This document shows, piece after piece, positions 25,729 through 34,834 of a stretch of DNA of 61,445 nt (the first letter of the stretch is position 1; each line of letters starts with the position of its first letter). This DNA is from an uncultured Chloroflexota bacterium (lineage in GTDB: Bacteria; Chloroflexota; Anaerolineae; Anaerolineales; Anaerolineaceae). Under the pieces are notes generated by a model. That model did not search any database. It had not been told where the DNA came from and saw only the letters and a list, made by a program, of their open reading frames with translations. The translations under genes were made by a program, and so were the position numbers. The stretch is from assembly GCA_902774215.1 (NCBI GenBank), contig CACYHU010000002.1:1-61445 (forward strand). The letters are read 5' to 3'.

Positions 25729-26543
25729 TGTTTAGCCTCCAGTTCCTTTATAGCTGCTGCATATTCCTCGGGCGTGGGCTGTTTGGCGTGCCAGGCAAGC
25801 TGATTTTCCATAAAGGAAACTCCAGCTCCTTTTTTGGTGTAACAATTAAGAAAACGTGGCATACCGGATTTCCGTTGGGTTTTCAAAGCAGCCAAAACCT
25901 GTTCGATATCATTACCGTCAGCAACGTCAATTGTTTCAAAGCCGAAAGCCGCAAATTTTGCAGACAGGTCCCGAGGGTTCATCACCTCTTCATTAGTTCC
26001 GTCAATCTGCAGTCCGTTATGATCCAGCAGTACAGTAAAATTATCAAGTTCATAATGCGCAGCAGCTTCAGCCGACTCCCATACCTGTCCCTCCGCACAT
26101 TCCCCATCACCGATTATGGTATAGACATTTTCAGAAGTTCCCCGGATTTTTGCTCCTAATGCCATTCCTGCCGCAATAGAAATACCCTGTCCAAGCGAGC
26201 CGGATGAAGCCTCAATTCCAGGACACACCTTACTGTCCGGATGCCCCTGAAGAATACTTCCGAGTTTCCGTTCAGTCTTCAATGCTTCCATGGGGAAGAA
26301 ACCACGTGCGGCAAGAACCGCATAAAGAGCCGGACATGCATGCCCTTTGGACAGTACAAAACGGTCGCGATCATTTTTTTTCGGCTTAGCAGGATCGATA
26401 TTCATGACTTCAAAATAAAGAGCCACAAGCATCTCAACCATCGAAAAAGAGCCACCGATATGTCCTGAGCCTGCCTCGACGATCGAATTCAGCGTTTCAA
26501 TCCGCACTGATGTGCAGATTTTTTTTAATTCTTCCACATTCAT
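25725..26543 (-). CDS. Transketolase, N-terminal (thiamine-diphosphate) subunit
   Basis: 272 residues. SGHIGGSFSMVEMLVALYFE, the substrate loop SKGHACPALYAVLAARGFFP, EASSGSLGQGISIAAGMALG, and the ThDP/Mg motif GDGECAEGQVWESAEAAAHY with the distal DHNGLQIDG are all in the split-transketolase order. Start at 26543 (AAGGA six bases upstream); the frame opens earlier at 26600. It lies 16 bases after the dehydrogenase stop. Together with the dehydrogenase, the set looks like a small sugar or dihydroxyacetone-type catabolic operon; the substrate is not known. Confidence 0.93.
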   Translation of the reverse strand: MNVEELKKICTSVRIETLNSIVEAGSGHIGGSFSMVEMLVALYFEVMNIDPAKPKKNDRDRFVLSKGHACPALYAVLAARGFFPMEALKTERKLGSILQGHPDSKVCPGIEASSGSLGQGISIAAGMALGAKIRGTSENVYTIIGDGECAEGQVWESAEAAAHYELDNFTVLLDHNGLQIDGTNEEVMNPRDLSAKFAAFGFETIDVADGNDIEQVLAALKTQRKSGMPRFLNCYTKKGAGVSFMENQLAWHAKQPTPEEYAAAIKELEAKQ

Positions 26544-26559
26544 ATATCCGTCCTTTTTT

Positions 26560-27648
26560 TTATTTACCGGAATACGATTCCAATTTACGGAGCGCTTCAA
26601 TGATTCCTTTCTCTGTTACTTCAAAAGGTTCTCTGTTGATGAGATAATCATGTATGGCATCCGAAGCAAGTCTGCTGATTGATTCTTCCACATTGTCTGT
26701 AATCCCGATATCAGCAAAGCAAACAGGAAGATCGACAGACTTGCACCATTGATACACTCTCAGGAATTCCGACTCAAGGCGATTCTCCAAAAGAATCTGC
26801 ACAAGGGTTCCAAATCCAACCCCCTGCCCGTGAAGAAGCGGTATTCCTTCGATTTTATGAAGATACTTTTCCAACCCGTGTGCAACCGAACAACCGGTGT
26901 TCTCAACGCCCAGGCCGGACAAAAGCGTCAATGCTTCCGCCGTATCCTCGAAAGCCTGTGATAAATGATGGGCTTTGGCTGATTCATACGCTTCAACGCC
27001 GTTCTCCATAATAATGTCATAACAGAGTCTGGCAATCGCCATTCCAATCCTTGTTCTGCGGTAATTCGATCTTCCGGCCAGAGTCGGATGTCCAAATGCA
27101 TGGATCGCAACAGACTCATAATAGGTGGCCAAGGCATCACCAAGACCAGAGGAGAACGTTCTTGGAGGCGCGTTTACTGCAATTGTCGTGTCTACAACGA
27201 CATATTCCGGACTTCGCAGATGGGCGTAAACATATGAGCTTCCGTCATCCCTGTACACCATTGAATGGGAAGTCGGCGGTGCATCCGTAGCCAGCGCTGT
27301 CGGAACTTCGATCACCGGCTTTCTGAAAATATCCCCCATACATTTAATCACATCACAGGTCTTTCCCCCTCCTATGCCGAGAAAAACGTCAGGGATTTCA
27401 TCCATCCGCTCAACACATGCTTTAATCCGGGATATAGAGTCATCGCTGATCTGGCGTTCCGCTTTATAGCTTTCAAAACGAAGGCCATTCTCATTAAATT
27501 CTGTTTTCAGGCTGATTTTGAAATCATCATAAAAGAATTCATCTATAACCGCAAAAACAGATCTGCCTTCTTTCGAAACAATACCCGGAAGTATCTTTAT
27601 CGCATCCGGTCCCTGATAATACCTCCCGACAGAGGCAAAACAGCGGAT
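26560..27648 (-). CDS. GldA-like iron-containing alcohol dehydrogenase, start codon not found
   Basis: GIGGGKTCDVIK, PTALATDAPPTSHSMVY, the metal-binding segment with HGLEKYLHKIEGIPLLHGQG, and EAYESAKAHHLSQAFED match glycerol dehydrogenase-type enzymes. The first ATG in frame is at 27405, but coding similarity clearly continues upstream: in the same frame there is ASVGRYYQGPDAIKILPG (from about 27636), the expected N-terminus of the family. No ATG, GTG or TTG is in frame between there and the upstream gene, so the start was lost or is non-canonical (an ATC at 27648 is in a plausible place). Confidence 0.75.
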   Translation of the reverse strand: MRCFASVGRYYQGPDAIKILPGIVSKEGRSVFAVIDEFFYDDFKISLKTEFNENGLRFESYKAERQISDDSISRIKACVERMDEIPDVFLGIGGGKTCDVIKCMGDIFRKPVIEVPTALATDAPPTSHSMVYRDDGSSYVYAHLRSPEYVVVDTTIAVNAPPRTFSSGLGDALATYYESVAIHAFGHPTLAGRSNYRRTRIGMAIARLCYDIIMENGVEAYESAKAHHLSQAFEDTAEALTLLSGLGVENTGCSVAHGLEKYLHKIEGIPLLHGQGVGFGTLVQILLENRLESEFLRVYQWCKSVDLPVCFADIGITDNVEESISRLASDAIHDYLINREPFEVTEKGIIEALRKLESYSGK

Positions 27649-27668
27649 ATGACAGCAATTATACAGTT

Positions 27669-28268
27669 TCAGACATATGGAACGAACAGATCGTCGACAA
27701 TGTTGCTGATGAAGGATTTGGCAGCTTTCCCGGTATCGTCACCTGTCAGCAGCTTTATGGCAGGAAAGTACAGTTCGTTATACAGTGTATCCGCAAATGC
27801 AGCGGCTGTTATCGCGGCAGGATCCGTCCGGGCAGAGAATTTATCCGCTTTTACATCTTTAAAAATCCCGTCCTTTATTGATATTTCAAGGTTTGTGCTG
27901 TTGACAGGATCCAAGGTCACTGAAAATGAAAAGCCGGTCTGTACAGTGAGAGAGCCTTCGACTTTACATTCCTCATAGAACTGCCCGTGTCCTCTTGCAA
28001 ACAGGTGATCGCTTTTACAGTTTTCCAAAATACTGTACAGATACTGTTTCAGTGTTTTTACGCTGTATCCGAACATCTGATACAGTACCTTCAGAATGTA
28101 GCTCCTGTTGATCTCTCCAATAACACTGATCAGTCCCTGCAGGATATGCATGGAATCGTCCATGTTGTCCTGCTGGATACATTCAACAAGACGGCGCGAA
28201 TAATTTTCGGAAAGCCTTACGCCTCCGGGAATCTGATCAAGTTTTATATACAGATTTTCTTCGTCCAT
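27669..28268 (-). CDS. Hypothetical protein (199 aa)
   Basis: No family recognised. The first 95 residues are helical (SENYSRRLVECIQQDNMDDS), the second half is a beta-rich domain of a type that resembles lipid- or polymer-binding SRPBCC-like folds only in outline (SLTVQTGFSFSVTLDPVNST). No signal peptide. GGAGG precedes the ATG by four bases. Its stop lies just before the dehydrogenase coding region, within about 20 bases. It diverges from the sortase gene at 28363. Confidence 0.6.
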   Translation of the reverse strand: MDEENLYIKLDQIPGGVRLSENYSRRLVECIQQDNMDDSMHILQGLISVIGEINRSYILKVLYQMFGYSVKTLKQYLYSILENCKSDHLFARGHGQFYEECKVEGSLTVQTGFSFSVTLDPVNSTNLEISIKDGIFKDVKADKFSARTDPAAITAAAFADTLYNELYFPAIKLLTGDDTGKAAKSFISNIVDDLFVPYV

Positions 28269-28362
28269 GTTCCTCCGCTATACCAGAATCGTACAGCAGA
28301 ACGGCTTTTTTGAATTGCCCTTTGTACTATTTTACCGAATACACCTCATAAGGAATCACAAA

Positions 28363-29181
28363 ATGAAGACAAAAATACTGTTTATTCCAATTTTTCTTTT
28401 TTCTGTCTGCGGCTGCATAATTGTGGGCAGAAAATTATTTACCGCACTCCATGAATACAAAGCCGGCGAGGAAATATATGAAAACATTTCTGCAGCTGCT
28501 CATGCAGATTCCACTGAAGAATCTCCTGAATCCAAAAATTCTGATATTACAGAAATTGCAGTTACGGAAGGAGTCATTGACTGCACTCAGACACCGGAAC
28601 CTGCTGCTTCGGCCATTGATTTCGATGCTCTTCAAGAGATTTCTCCTGATGTGAAAGGCTGGATAAGGCTTGAAGGAACAAAAGTAGATTATCCGGTAGT
28701 GCAGAGCAGGGATAACGACTTTTACCTCAACCGTGCGGTAACCGGAGAATGGAATAAAGTCGGTACACCTTTCATTGATTTCCGGAACAGCGGTGATTTT
28801 TCGGATCCGGTCACGGTCATTTACGGACACTACATGGGAGATGGCAGCATGTTTACGGCTTTTCATGACTATAAGAGCCAGAAGTTTTTTGAAGAACATC
28901 CCTTTATCGATCTTTATACACCGGCAGGAGATTACCGCCTTCTGCCTGTTGCGGGAGTGTTTCAAAATGTGGAATACTGGGATTTTACGTTTGATTATGA
29001 ATCTGATGCGGCTTTTCTGTATCAGATCGACACATGGAAAGCTTTATCAACTTTCAAATCCTATACCGAATATACAGCTGAAGACCGGTTTGTTGTACTG
29101 ACTCTCTGCACCTACGATGTCGAAAACAGCAGGTTCCTCTTGGTCGGGAAACTTAAAGAGAAGGATGAATTTGTATATTAA
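28363..29181 (+). CDS. Class B sortase
   Basis: 272 residues: an N-terminal membrane anchor (residues 5-22), a linker, and the catalytic domain with DVKGWIRLEGTKVDYPVVQS, His156 (VIYGHYMGDGSMF), Cys249 (VVLTLCTYDVENSRF) and Arg257. The TLCTYDxxNxRF form is typical of class B enzymes, which attach proteins with NP(Q/K)TN-like signals or build special surfaces. No substrate with an obvious sorting signal is next to it. The start is set at 28363 (AGGAA upstream) rather than the longer frame at 28267. A small membrane protein gene follows by 14 bases. Confidence 0.9.
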   Translation: MKTKILFIPIFLFSVCGCIIVGRKLFTALHEYKAGEEIYENISAAAHADSTEESPESKNSDITEIAVTEGVIDCTQTPEPAASAIDFDALQEISPDVKGWIRLEGTKVDYPVVQSRDNDFYLNRAVTGEWNKVGTPFIDFRNSGDFSDPVTVIYGHYMGDGSMFTAFHDYKSQKFFEEHPFIDLYTPAGDYRLLPVAGVFQNVEYWDFTFDYESDAAFLYQIDTWKALSTFKSYTEYTAEDRFVVLTLCTYDVENSRFLLVGKLKEKDEFVY

Positions 29182-29195
29182 TCCCGGGAGGAAAG

Positions 29196-29327
29196 ATGAA
29201 AACATTTTTGATTATTTTTATCGTTTGGCTTGTACTGTTTCTGTTCGCGTGGGCTCTTGTTCACGGAGCGAAATTGCAAAGAGAAGTTTGGGGATTGTAT
29301 GAGGATGATTTGACGGATCATTCCTAA
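29196..29327 (+). CDS. Small membrane protein (43 aa) downstream of sortase B
   Basis: Frame MKTFLIIFIVWLVLFLFAWA continuing to VHGAKLQREVWG and ending DDLTDHS. It has a very strong ribosome site (GGGAGGAAAG immediately before ATG), one hydrophobic helix (residues 4-22) and an acidic tail. It lies 14 bases after the sortase stop and in front of the terminator at 29375, so both genes probably share a transcript. It is too short for most gene callers. Role unknown; an accessory to the sortase is a guess. Confidence 0.65.
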   Translation: MKTFLIIFIVWLVLFLFAWALVHGAKLQREVWGLYEDDLTDHS

Positions 29328-29374
29328 CCCAACCGCCATGAGATCCAGTTTCAAGAATAATTAGTGATTCAAAG

Positions 29375-29406
29375 AAGAGCAAGATGTAGCAAATTGCTCT
29401 TTTCTT
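29375..29406 (+). terminator. Terminator after the sortase operon
   Basis: AAGAGCAA-11-TTGCTCTT followed by TTCTT. Weak tail but clear stem. Confidence 0.6.
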
Positions 29407-29677
29407 CATAAATCTATTGCTCTTTTTTATTGCCCCTTCAATAAATATTTTCCTTTTATTTCCCCATTATCCTCATTAGACACGTGAAATCCACTTAATA
29501 ATTCCATCTTTACGTCTTTTTTATTTGAAAATCTCTCGTATAAACCAAAAGTTTGACTGCAATCCTAAAATAATTATCTAAAAAATGAAATTGAAATCAA
29601 TAAGATTCCATCAACCTTGAAAATAAAAAAACAAGATAAAAAATTGTACGTTTTTACCAATACGATAAAGGAGTTTT
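29407..29677 (+). other. AT-rich gene-free stretch before the AlbA_2 gene
   Basis: About 270 bases of strongly AT-rich sequence with no coding frame. AAGGAG at its right end is the ribosome site of the next gene. No repeat or promoter stands out. Confidence 0.4.
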
Positions 29678-30865
29678 ATGCGTAAAGATTATTCTTTCGA
29701 CCAGAAAATAATTGAACTGATCGAGTCAGGTATCGAAGGAGACTACTGGGATTTTAAATACAAGTATTATGGAAAATCCGAAGAGGATAAAACGCATTTA
29801 CTTCATGACATTTTATGCATGGCAAACACACAGTCTGACCATGACGGTTATATAATTTTTGGTATTGATAATAACTCTCATGATGCTGTTGGGGTAGAAA
29901 GTGATCCGAACAGATTAGTTACTGAACACATCATTTCGTTCCTTAGAGGTATTCCTTTTTCTGCTGGTATGCGACCAGAAGTTCAAATAAAAACTATCCG
30001 TTATAAAAATCATGAAATAGATGTATTGATTGTAAGAAATACAAGAAACACTCCATATTTTCTATCGAAGAATTTCAATAAAGTGCTCCCAGGGTGTGTA
30101 TACACCAGGGTAGGAGACTCAAATACTCCGATAAATCAATCAGCAGACATGCTGCATGTCGAACATCTATGGAAAAAACGTTTTGGATTGTTATCTTCTC
30201 CGCTGTTCAGGTTCAGAGATATGCTATTTGACAGAGATGGTTGGATGGCTACTGAAACTGATTATGATACATATTACTATATTAATGCGCCGGAGTTTAC
30301 CTTGAAATATTCAAAAAGCACAGATTATCATGTTCAAGGAAACTACTTCTTCGCAAATTATTGGCCTTTCCATGAACCAGTATTTCAGGATATGTTCCTG
30401 TATTATTTTGGGACAGCTCTTACTAAGATACCAATTGTATTAGTGGATGATGGAATGTATGCATTTCCAGTACCGAACGCTACAGTTATCACTTTTCCAG
30501 ACAAGAGCCGCTCTGTTCGATATTATTATTACTCCCAGGAAACTATAACATATGCAACACTGGTTTACCTTGAGGATAATACTTATCCTGATAGACAGCC
30601 TCTTTATAATATGATTCCAATATTCCATTCAGAAAAAGAACGCCTTGCCTTTGAGGATTATATAAAACAGCATAATTTTGGTTATTATGCAGATATTTTC
30701 AAAGATTGGAATGATCATTTCCATGCTAATAAATCATATTTTGATTGGATGACTATTGATGAGGGAAACGCTAAATTTATGAATGATGAATGGAAATGGA
30801 ACTCCTTATTGGTGAATATCCTTGATGGCTTCCGGCTGAAATCTGAATTTTGCAAACATGAATAA
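29678..30865 (+). CDS. AlbA_2 (Schlafen-type) domain protein, AT-rich
   Basis: 395 residues. The N-terminal 150 carry the AlbA_2/Schlafen pattern (DYWDFKYKYYGKSEEDKTHL, HDILCMANTQSDHDGYIIFG, then KTIRYKNHEIDVLIVRN and YTRVGDSNTPINQSADM), an ATP- or RNA-binding fold found in defence and regulatory proteins. The rest is aromatic-rich and unrecognised. AAGGAG precedes ATG. The gene is markedly more AT-rich than its neighbours and is bounded by terminators on both sides, as expected for a transferred single gene. A role in phage defence is inference. Confidence 0.75.
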   Translation: MRKDYSFDQKIIELIESGIEGDYWDFKYKYYGKSEEDKTHLLHDILCMANTQSDHDGYIIFGIDNNSHDAVGVESDPNRLVTEHIISFLRGIPFSAGMRPEVQIKTIRYKNHEIDVLIVRNTRNTPYFLSKNFNKVLPGCVYTRVGDSNTPINQSADMLHVEHLWKKRFGLLSSPLFRFRDMLFDRDGWMATETDYDTYYYINAPEFTLKYSKSTDYHVQGNYFFANYWPFHEPVFQDMFLYYFGTALTKIPIVLVDDGMYAFPVPNATVITFPDKSRSVRYYYYSQETITYATLVYLEDNTYPDRQPLYNMIPIFHSEKERLAFEDYIKQHNFGYYADIFKDWNDHFHANKSYFDWMTIDEGNAKFMNDEWKWNSLLVNILDGFRLKSEFCKHE

Positions 30866-30935
30866 AGAACAGTACTGTTTAATTTTCCTTTGTTGTAAAC
30901 GATTCAGGTGCGGGAAAGTTTAATCAAAGTAATAT

Positions 30936-30970
30936 CAAAAAAGGCTGACCTTATGGAGGCCAGCCTTTTG
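30936..30970. terminator. Bidirectional terminator
   Basis: AAAAGGCTG-ACC/GGC-CAGCCTTTT imperfect stem around TTATGGA with A-rich left and T-rich right arms, between convergent genes ending at 30865 and 30982. Confidence 0.75.
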
Positions 30971-30981
30971 CCAATATGCAC

Positions 30982-33900
30982 CTATTCATCAATATCCAAC
31001 TTTTCGATTTTACCGAACCTGGTAAACCCGCTTACCAGTTTATGGTTCAGCAGCACTGCCGTTTCATACATATTCTTCGGCAGCTTGTAGCGTTCCACAT
31101 TTTCCGAATCAGACGGATCATTAATAAGAATTGAGGTATCAGATTCCATTTCAAGAATGCCTGAGAAACGTTTCTTTCTGCTTCCGATTCCCAGCGCCGC
31201 GCCGGAACCAAGAACGCCCGCGCCAAGAGCTCCCATCCCGATCTTAACGGGAAGCGAAGCGTTGCGGATCCTGCCGAGCAGAGAAGTGTCTTCCTCCAGA
31301 ACAGCCAGCAGTTTCCGCTCCGGCCCGTAGTAATAGCCGCTGACCTTGTCTCCGGCTTTGAGCTCTTCGGAAATCAGGACTGTCTTGTCCCCGACCAGGT
31401 TGTACATACCGCCGAGAACAAGATGATACCAGTCCTTTTTCTCAGGAGCCTGGATCTGTTCGGGAGTAATCTCCTCGATCTTTCCTTCCATATAACCGCC
31501 CTGATCTGCAACTTCCGCAACAGTCAGAGAAATTACATTCCGGGTGCGGACATCCATGAATCCGGCAATTCTGGATCCGTCTTTCACATCTCCGCTGACA
31601 TATGTCGTGCCGGTGATGAACCAGACATCTTCGTCCATGCTCAGTTTCCGGATCCCGTCAACGTCAGTGGCGGAAATGGATTCCACAGTACCGCTGAAGG
31701 ACTCGATGTCATCGAGATCCAGTTCCGGGGAAACAGCCTGTACAGAGACAGCCCCCTTCCCCGGCTGCATCGCACCCGCGGCAATCATGCCGGGAGTGAA
31801 TCCGGAAAGGTCAAGGCCTGCCAAGGTCCGGATACGACCACGTACTGTCAGCGTATGGTTCTGAAGGTCAACCTTTTCGATTACACCGGAAAAAGCAGCG
31901 TCTGAGGTTTCCATAAGACCGATCCCGTATGAAGCTGCCACCCATGCGGTATTTCCAAAACGGATGCCTGAAAGGACTGTATCCGGTTCAAGATCCGCTT
32001 CCGCGTCATTCAGCAGCGTGTCCGCGGTCAGGGCGATTTCAGCTCCATTCACAGTAACAACATAGGAACCATCTGTCTGCATGTCGCTGATGGCTTCAAT
32101 AACACCGGAAAAACTTTCCGGATCTCCGTAAACAGCTTCCTCCCGAACAGCAGCTGACAGGATCATCCCGTCCCGGACAGCGGCGATGACAAAATCGCCT
32201 TCGTTGAGGTTCTGGATGACAGATTCCTGTGTGTACTGATAGCTGAAGCCGCCGATAAGAAGAGCTCCGGCTCCATTTTCATCAGGAAGCCCGATGGCTC
32301 CTACTTTTCCGCTGATCGTCCGGATGTTTCCCATGTTTTCCGGATAATTTCCGGCTATGATGGAAACCAGTTCGCTGTCCCCATCTTCATGCCCAACACA
32401 GGTGATCAGGCACTTCATGCCGGCAGCAAAGTAACCGGAATGGAAAACATCCTCACTGATCCGGTACGTATTTCCGTCCGCGGTAACAGTAAAGCTGCCG
32501 GTATAGTCTTTCGCGGAGACATTCTCAATGGACGCGATTAATGAAACAGGTACATCTTTCACGGCATTTTCCGGATAATCCCGGATGGCCAGCAGAGTGC
32601 CTCCGTCATGAACCGCGAGTACCTGACTTTCCGGTTCGAGATCGGAATAAACAAGGGAAGAATCATCCGCGATATAGCGCTGTCCGTCGATCATCACAGC
32701 GTATCCGTTCCGGTCCCGGCTTACCTCAGCCGTGACTGTCCCGGCAAAAGCGTTGTCAGGATTCACGTCTTCAGCTTTTGCCTTGATGACAGCCGCATGG
32801 ACAATATCATTCCCGAGAACCGTACCGGCAACGACAGCGCCTTTCTCAAGCTTCCCGACAGTTTCGGAAATAACAATATCCGGCAGCATGCGGTAGGTGA
32901 TCCCGTTAACCAGAATGTATCTCCGGCCGTAGCTGTCCTCTCCGGAAACTCGGGCGACTGGTCCGGCGAATTCCGTCAGATCGTCAGCGCTAATGGATGC
33001 CTCGGGAATCTCTGAAATGGAGATAAGCTCTTCTCCGGTCTGTACGGCCGCCACAATCATATCAGATTTCATCTCCGATCCCGTGTCGGAATTCCTGCTG
33101 ATGAAATGATACTTCCCATCGATATAAACAGGCGTATTGCCGTTTATATCGGCTTCCCCGACAGAGGTGACCGTACCCGCGATCCTGTCCTGCAGACGCG
33201 GATTTCCCGCGTTCTGCACAACACGCAGGGCGACTGTCCGGCACTCATAATCCACAGCGGCCGCGACCGCGTCCTTTTCGAAAAGGCCCGCAAGTTCATC
33301 CGTTGTCAGCGTGCCGTCAAAATCATGGATCAGTTCGCCGATAACGAGTTCACCCGTATCTTTGAAAATCCCATTGATATCGCCGTAGAAGTAGGAAAGT
33401 CCATCGCTGCATTCCGCGTGTTTCAGGACCTTGAGCTTCAGCACCTCATTGTCAGGAACCAGCACTTCCATCATAATCAGCGTCCCGATCTCGTAATTTC
33501 CTTCCACGATCGTGCTGTCATTGATGATATAGCGTCCGTTTCCGGTATCGATCTCGACCCAGCCGTCTCCCATCGCGGTGACGTGCCCGACGATCGTTTC
33601 AACATTTCCATTTTCCGTATTCGCTTTGTTGACGATCAGTGCCTTCGTACCGCTTTTCGAGAAGATCTCGACGAGTCCGGAAACGTAATCGCCAGGCTGC
33701 AGCTCTGAAAAATCGCAGTTGAGCTCCGTATTTTCCGTTATGAAGATGACTTCGCCGTCTACGACGATGTAATCCGGACCGACCGCCTCGATGATGCCGG
33801 CAAATTCGATCTCGCCGATCTTCTCATCCCCGTCGATCTCGATATCCGGCAGGGAGCGGGCGGGCTCATCGGTCTTTTTCAGGATCCGGATCTCTATCTC

Positions 33901-34758
33901 TCCGGTAACGGTATCATATCTGCCAAGCCCGATCACCCTATCACCAGGTTTAATATCATCGTCCATCTGTGAATCATCCGTAATCACCAGATCCTGACCG
34001 CTGACAACGGCGTCGTCATCACTGATATCCTCAACCGTTCCGCTGATTGTTGTATCCCGGTATCGGTCGTTTCCGCCTTTTTTGTCATCCTCATCTGCCG
34101 GCACGATCGCCTGCATATTCGAAACGGTGAACTGACCGGTCTGGTTATAGGTTCGGACGGTCAGGAGATAGTTTCCTGCGGGGACTTCAATCCCGGCAAT
34201 AAATCCGTCCCACACAAGCGTGAAGTCAGGGCCGGTCAGTTCCCATTCATCATGGTCATGACCGTGTCCGCTGACATTCACAACGGCTCGGACCGGTTCC
34301 CCTTCAATCTCCGGGGTGACGGGAATATTCTTGATCACATAATCCGGAAAAATCAGCGCCGCTGTCTTGTTGTAGATCTCAATATCATTTCTGATGATCT
34401 CGGCAGAGTTGCCGGCATTGTCAACGGCTCGAAAAACAAAGCGTCCGTACCGTCCGCAGTCTTCAGGAACAGCATAAACATAGGTCCATTCACCTCCCTC
34501 ACCCGTTTCGAAATCCGCCGCGGGTTCAAACTCCTTTCCTTCGGCACTGACTTCAACGGTTTTAATACCGGACCAGGCATCGTAAGCCGATCCGGTAACG
34601 GTCAACCGGTTCCCGTCCAGCTTCGTCCCCGATACCGCAATAACGGGATCGGAACGGTCCACATAGACGTTCAGTTCCTCTGCCTGTGCGGACTGTGATA
34701 ACACCAGAAGAAGAATCGTGGAAAACAGTAATAACAGATTTTGGAGAAATCTTCGCAT
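30982..34758 (-). CDS. Large surface protein with DUF5666-like repeats
   Basis: 1258 residues. Signal peptide (residues 1-26, LLLFSTILLLVLSQSAQA), an Ig-like domain (to about 130, with DPVIAVSGTKLDGNRLTVTG), a second beta domain (about 130-225) containing HGHDHDEWELTGPDFTLVWD, then roughly 13 tandem units of the SGxVExIxxx...VxVDG type (DUF5666-like, about 230-1150). Near the C-terminus lies a glycine-rich membrane segment (about 1175-1195) followed by a basic RKKR and a short cytosolic-like tail. It would be an extracellular, membrane-anchored protein. GGAGG precedes the start. The gene at 52241 shares this architecture. Confidence 0.8.
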   Translation of the reverse strand: MRRFLQNLLLLFSTILLLVLSQSAQAEELNVYVDRSDPVIAVSGTKLDGNRLTVTGSAYDAWSGIKTVEVSAEGKEFEPAADFETGEGGEWTYVYAVPEDCGRYGRFVFRAVDNAGNSAEIIRNDIEIYNKTAALIFPDYVIKNIPVTPEIEGEPVRAVVNVSGHGHDHDEWELTGPDFTLVWDGFIAGIEVPAGNYLLTVRTYNQTGQFTVSNMQAIVPADEDDKKGGNDRYRDTTISGTVEDISDDDAVVSGQDLVITDDSQMDDDIKPGDRVIGLGRYDTVTGEIEIRILKKTDEPARSLPDIEIDGDEKIGEIEFAGIIEAVGPDYIVVDGEVIFITENTELNCDFSELQPGDYVSGLVEIFSKSGTKALIVNKANTENGNVETIVGHVTAMGDGWVEIDTGNGRYIINDSTIVEGNYEIGTLIMMEVLVPDNEVLKLKVLKHAECSDGLSYFYGDINGIFKDTGELVIGELIHDFDGTLTTDELAGLFEKDAVAAAVDYECRTVALRVVQNAGNPRLQDRIAGTVTSVGEADINGNTPVYIDGKYHFISRNSDTGSEMKSDMIVAAVQTGEELISISEIPEASISADDLTEFAGPVARVSGEDSYGRRYILVNGITYRMLPDIVISETVGKLEKGAVVAGTVLGNDIVHAAVIKAKAEDVNPDNAFAGTVTAEVSRDRNGYAVMIDGQRYIADDSSLVYSDLEPESQVLAVHDGGTLLAIRDYPENAVKDVPVSLIASIENVSAKDYTGSFTVTADGNTYRISEDVFHSGYFAAGMKCLITCVGHEDGDSELVSIIAGNYPENMGNIRTISGKVGAIGLPDENGAGALLIGGFSYQYTQESVIQNLNEGDFVIAAVRDGMILSAAVREEAVYGDPESFSGVIEAISDMQTDGSYVVTVNGAEIALTADTLLNDAEADLEPDTVLSGIRFGNTAWVAASYGIGLMETSDAAFSGVIEKVDLQNHTLTVRGRIRTLAGLDLSGFTPGMIAAGAMQPGKGAVSVQAVSPELDLDDIESFSGTVESISATDVDGIRKLSMDEDVWFITGTTYVSGDVKDGSRIAGFMDVRTRNVISLTVAEVADQGGYMEGKIEEITPEQIQAPEKKDWYHLVLGGMYNLVGDKTVLISEELKAGDKVSGYYYGPERKLLAVLEEDTSLLGRIRNASLPVKIGMGALGAGVLGSGAALGIGSRKKRFSGILEMESDTSILINDPSDSENVERYKLPKNMYETAVLLNHKLVSGFTRFGKIEKLDIDE

Positions 34759-34834
34759 TTTAAAACCTCCTGTTAAATATCAGGGATTCTACAAAAAACC
34801 GCGCTTGTAAGCTGAAAGGGAAAGGAAGAACATT

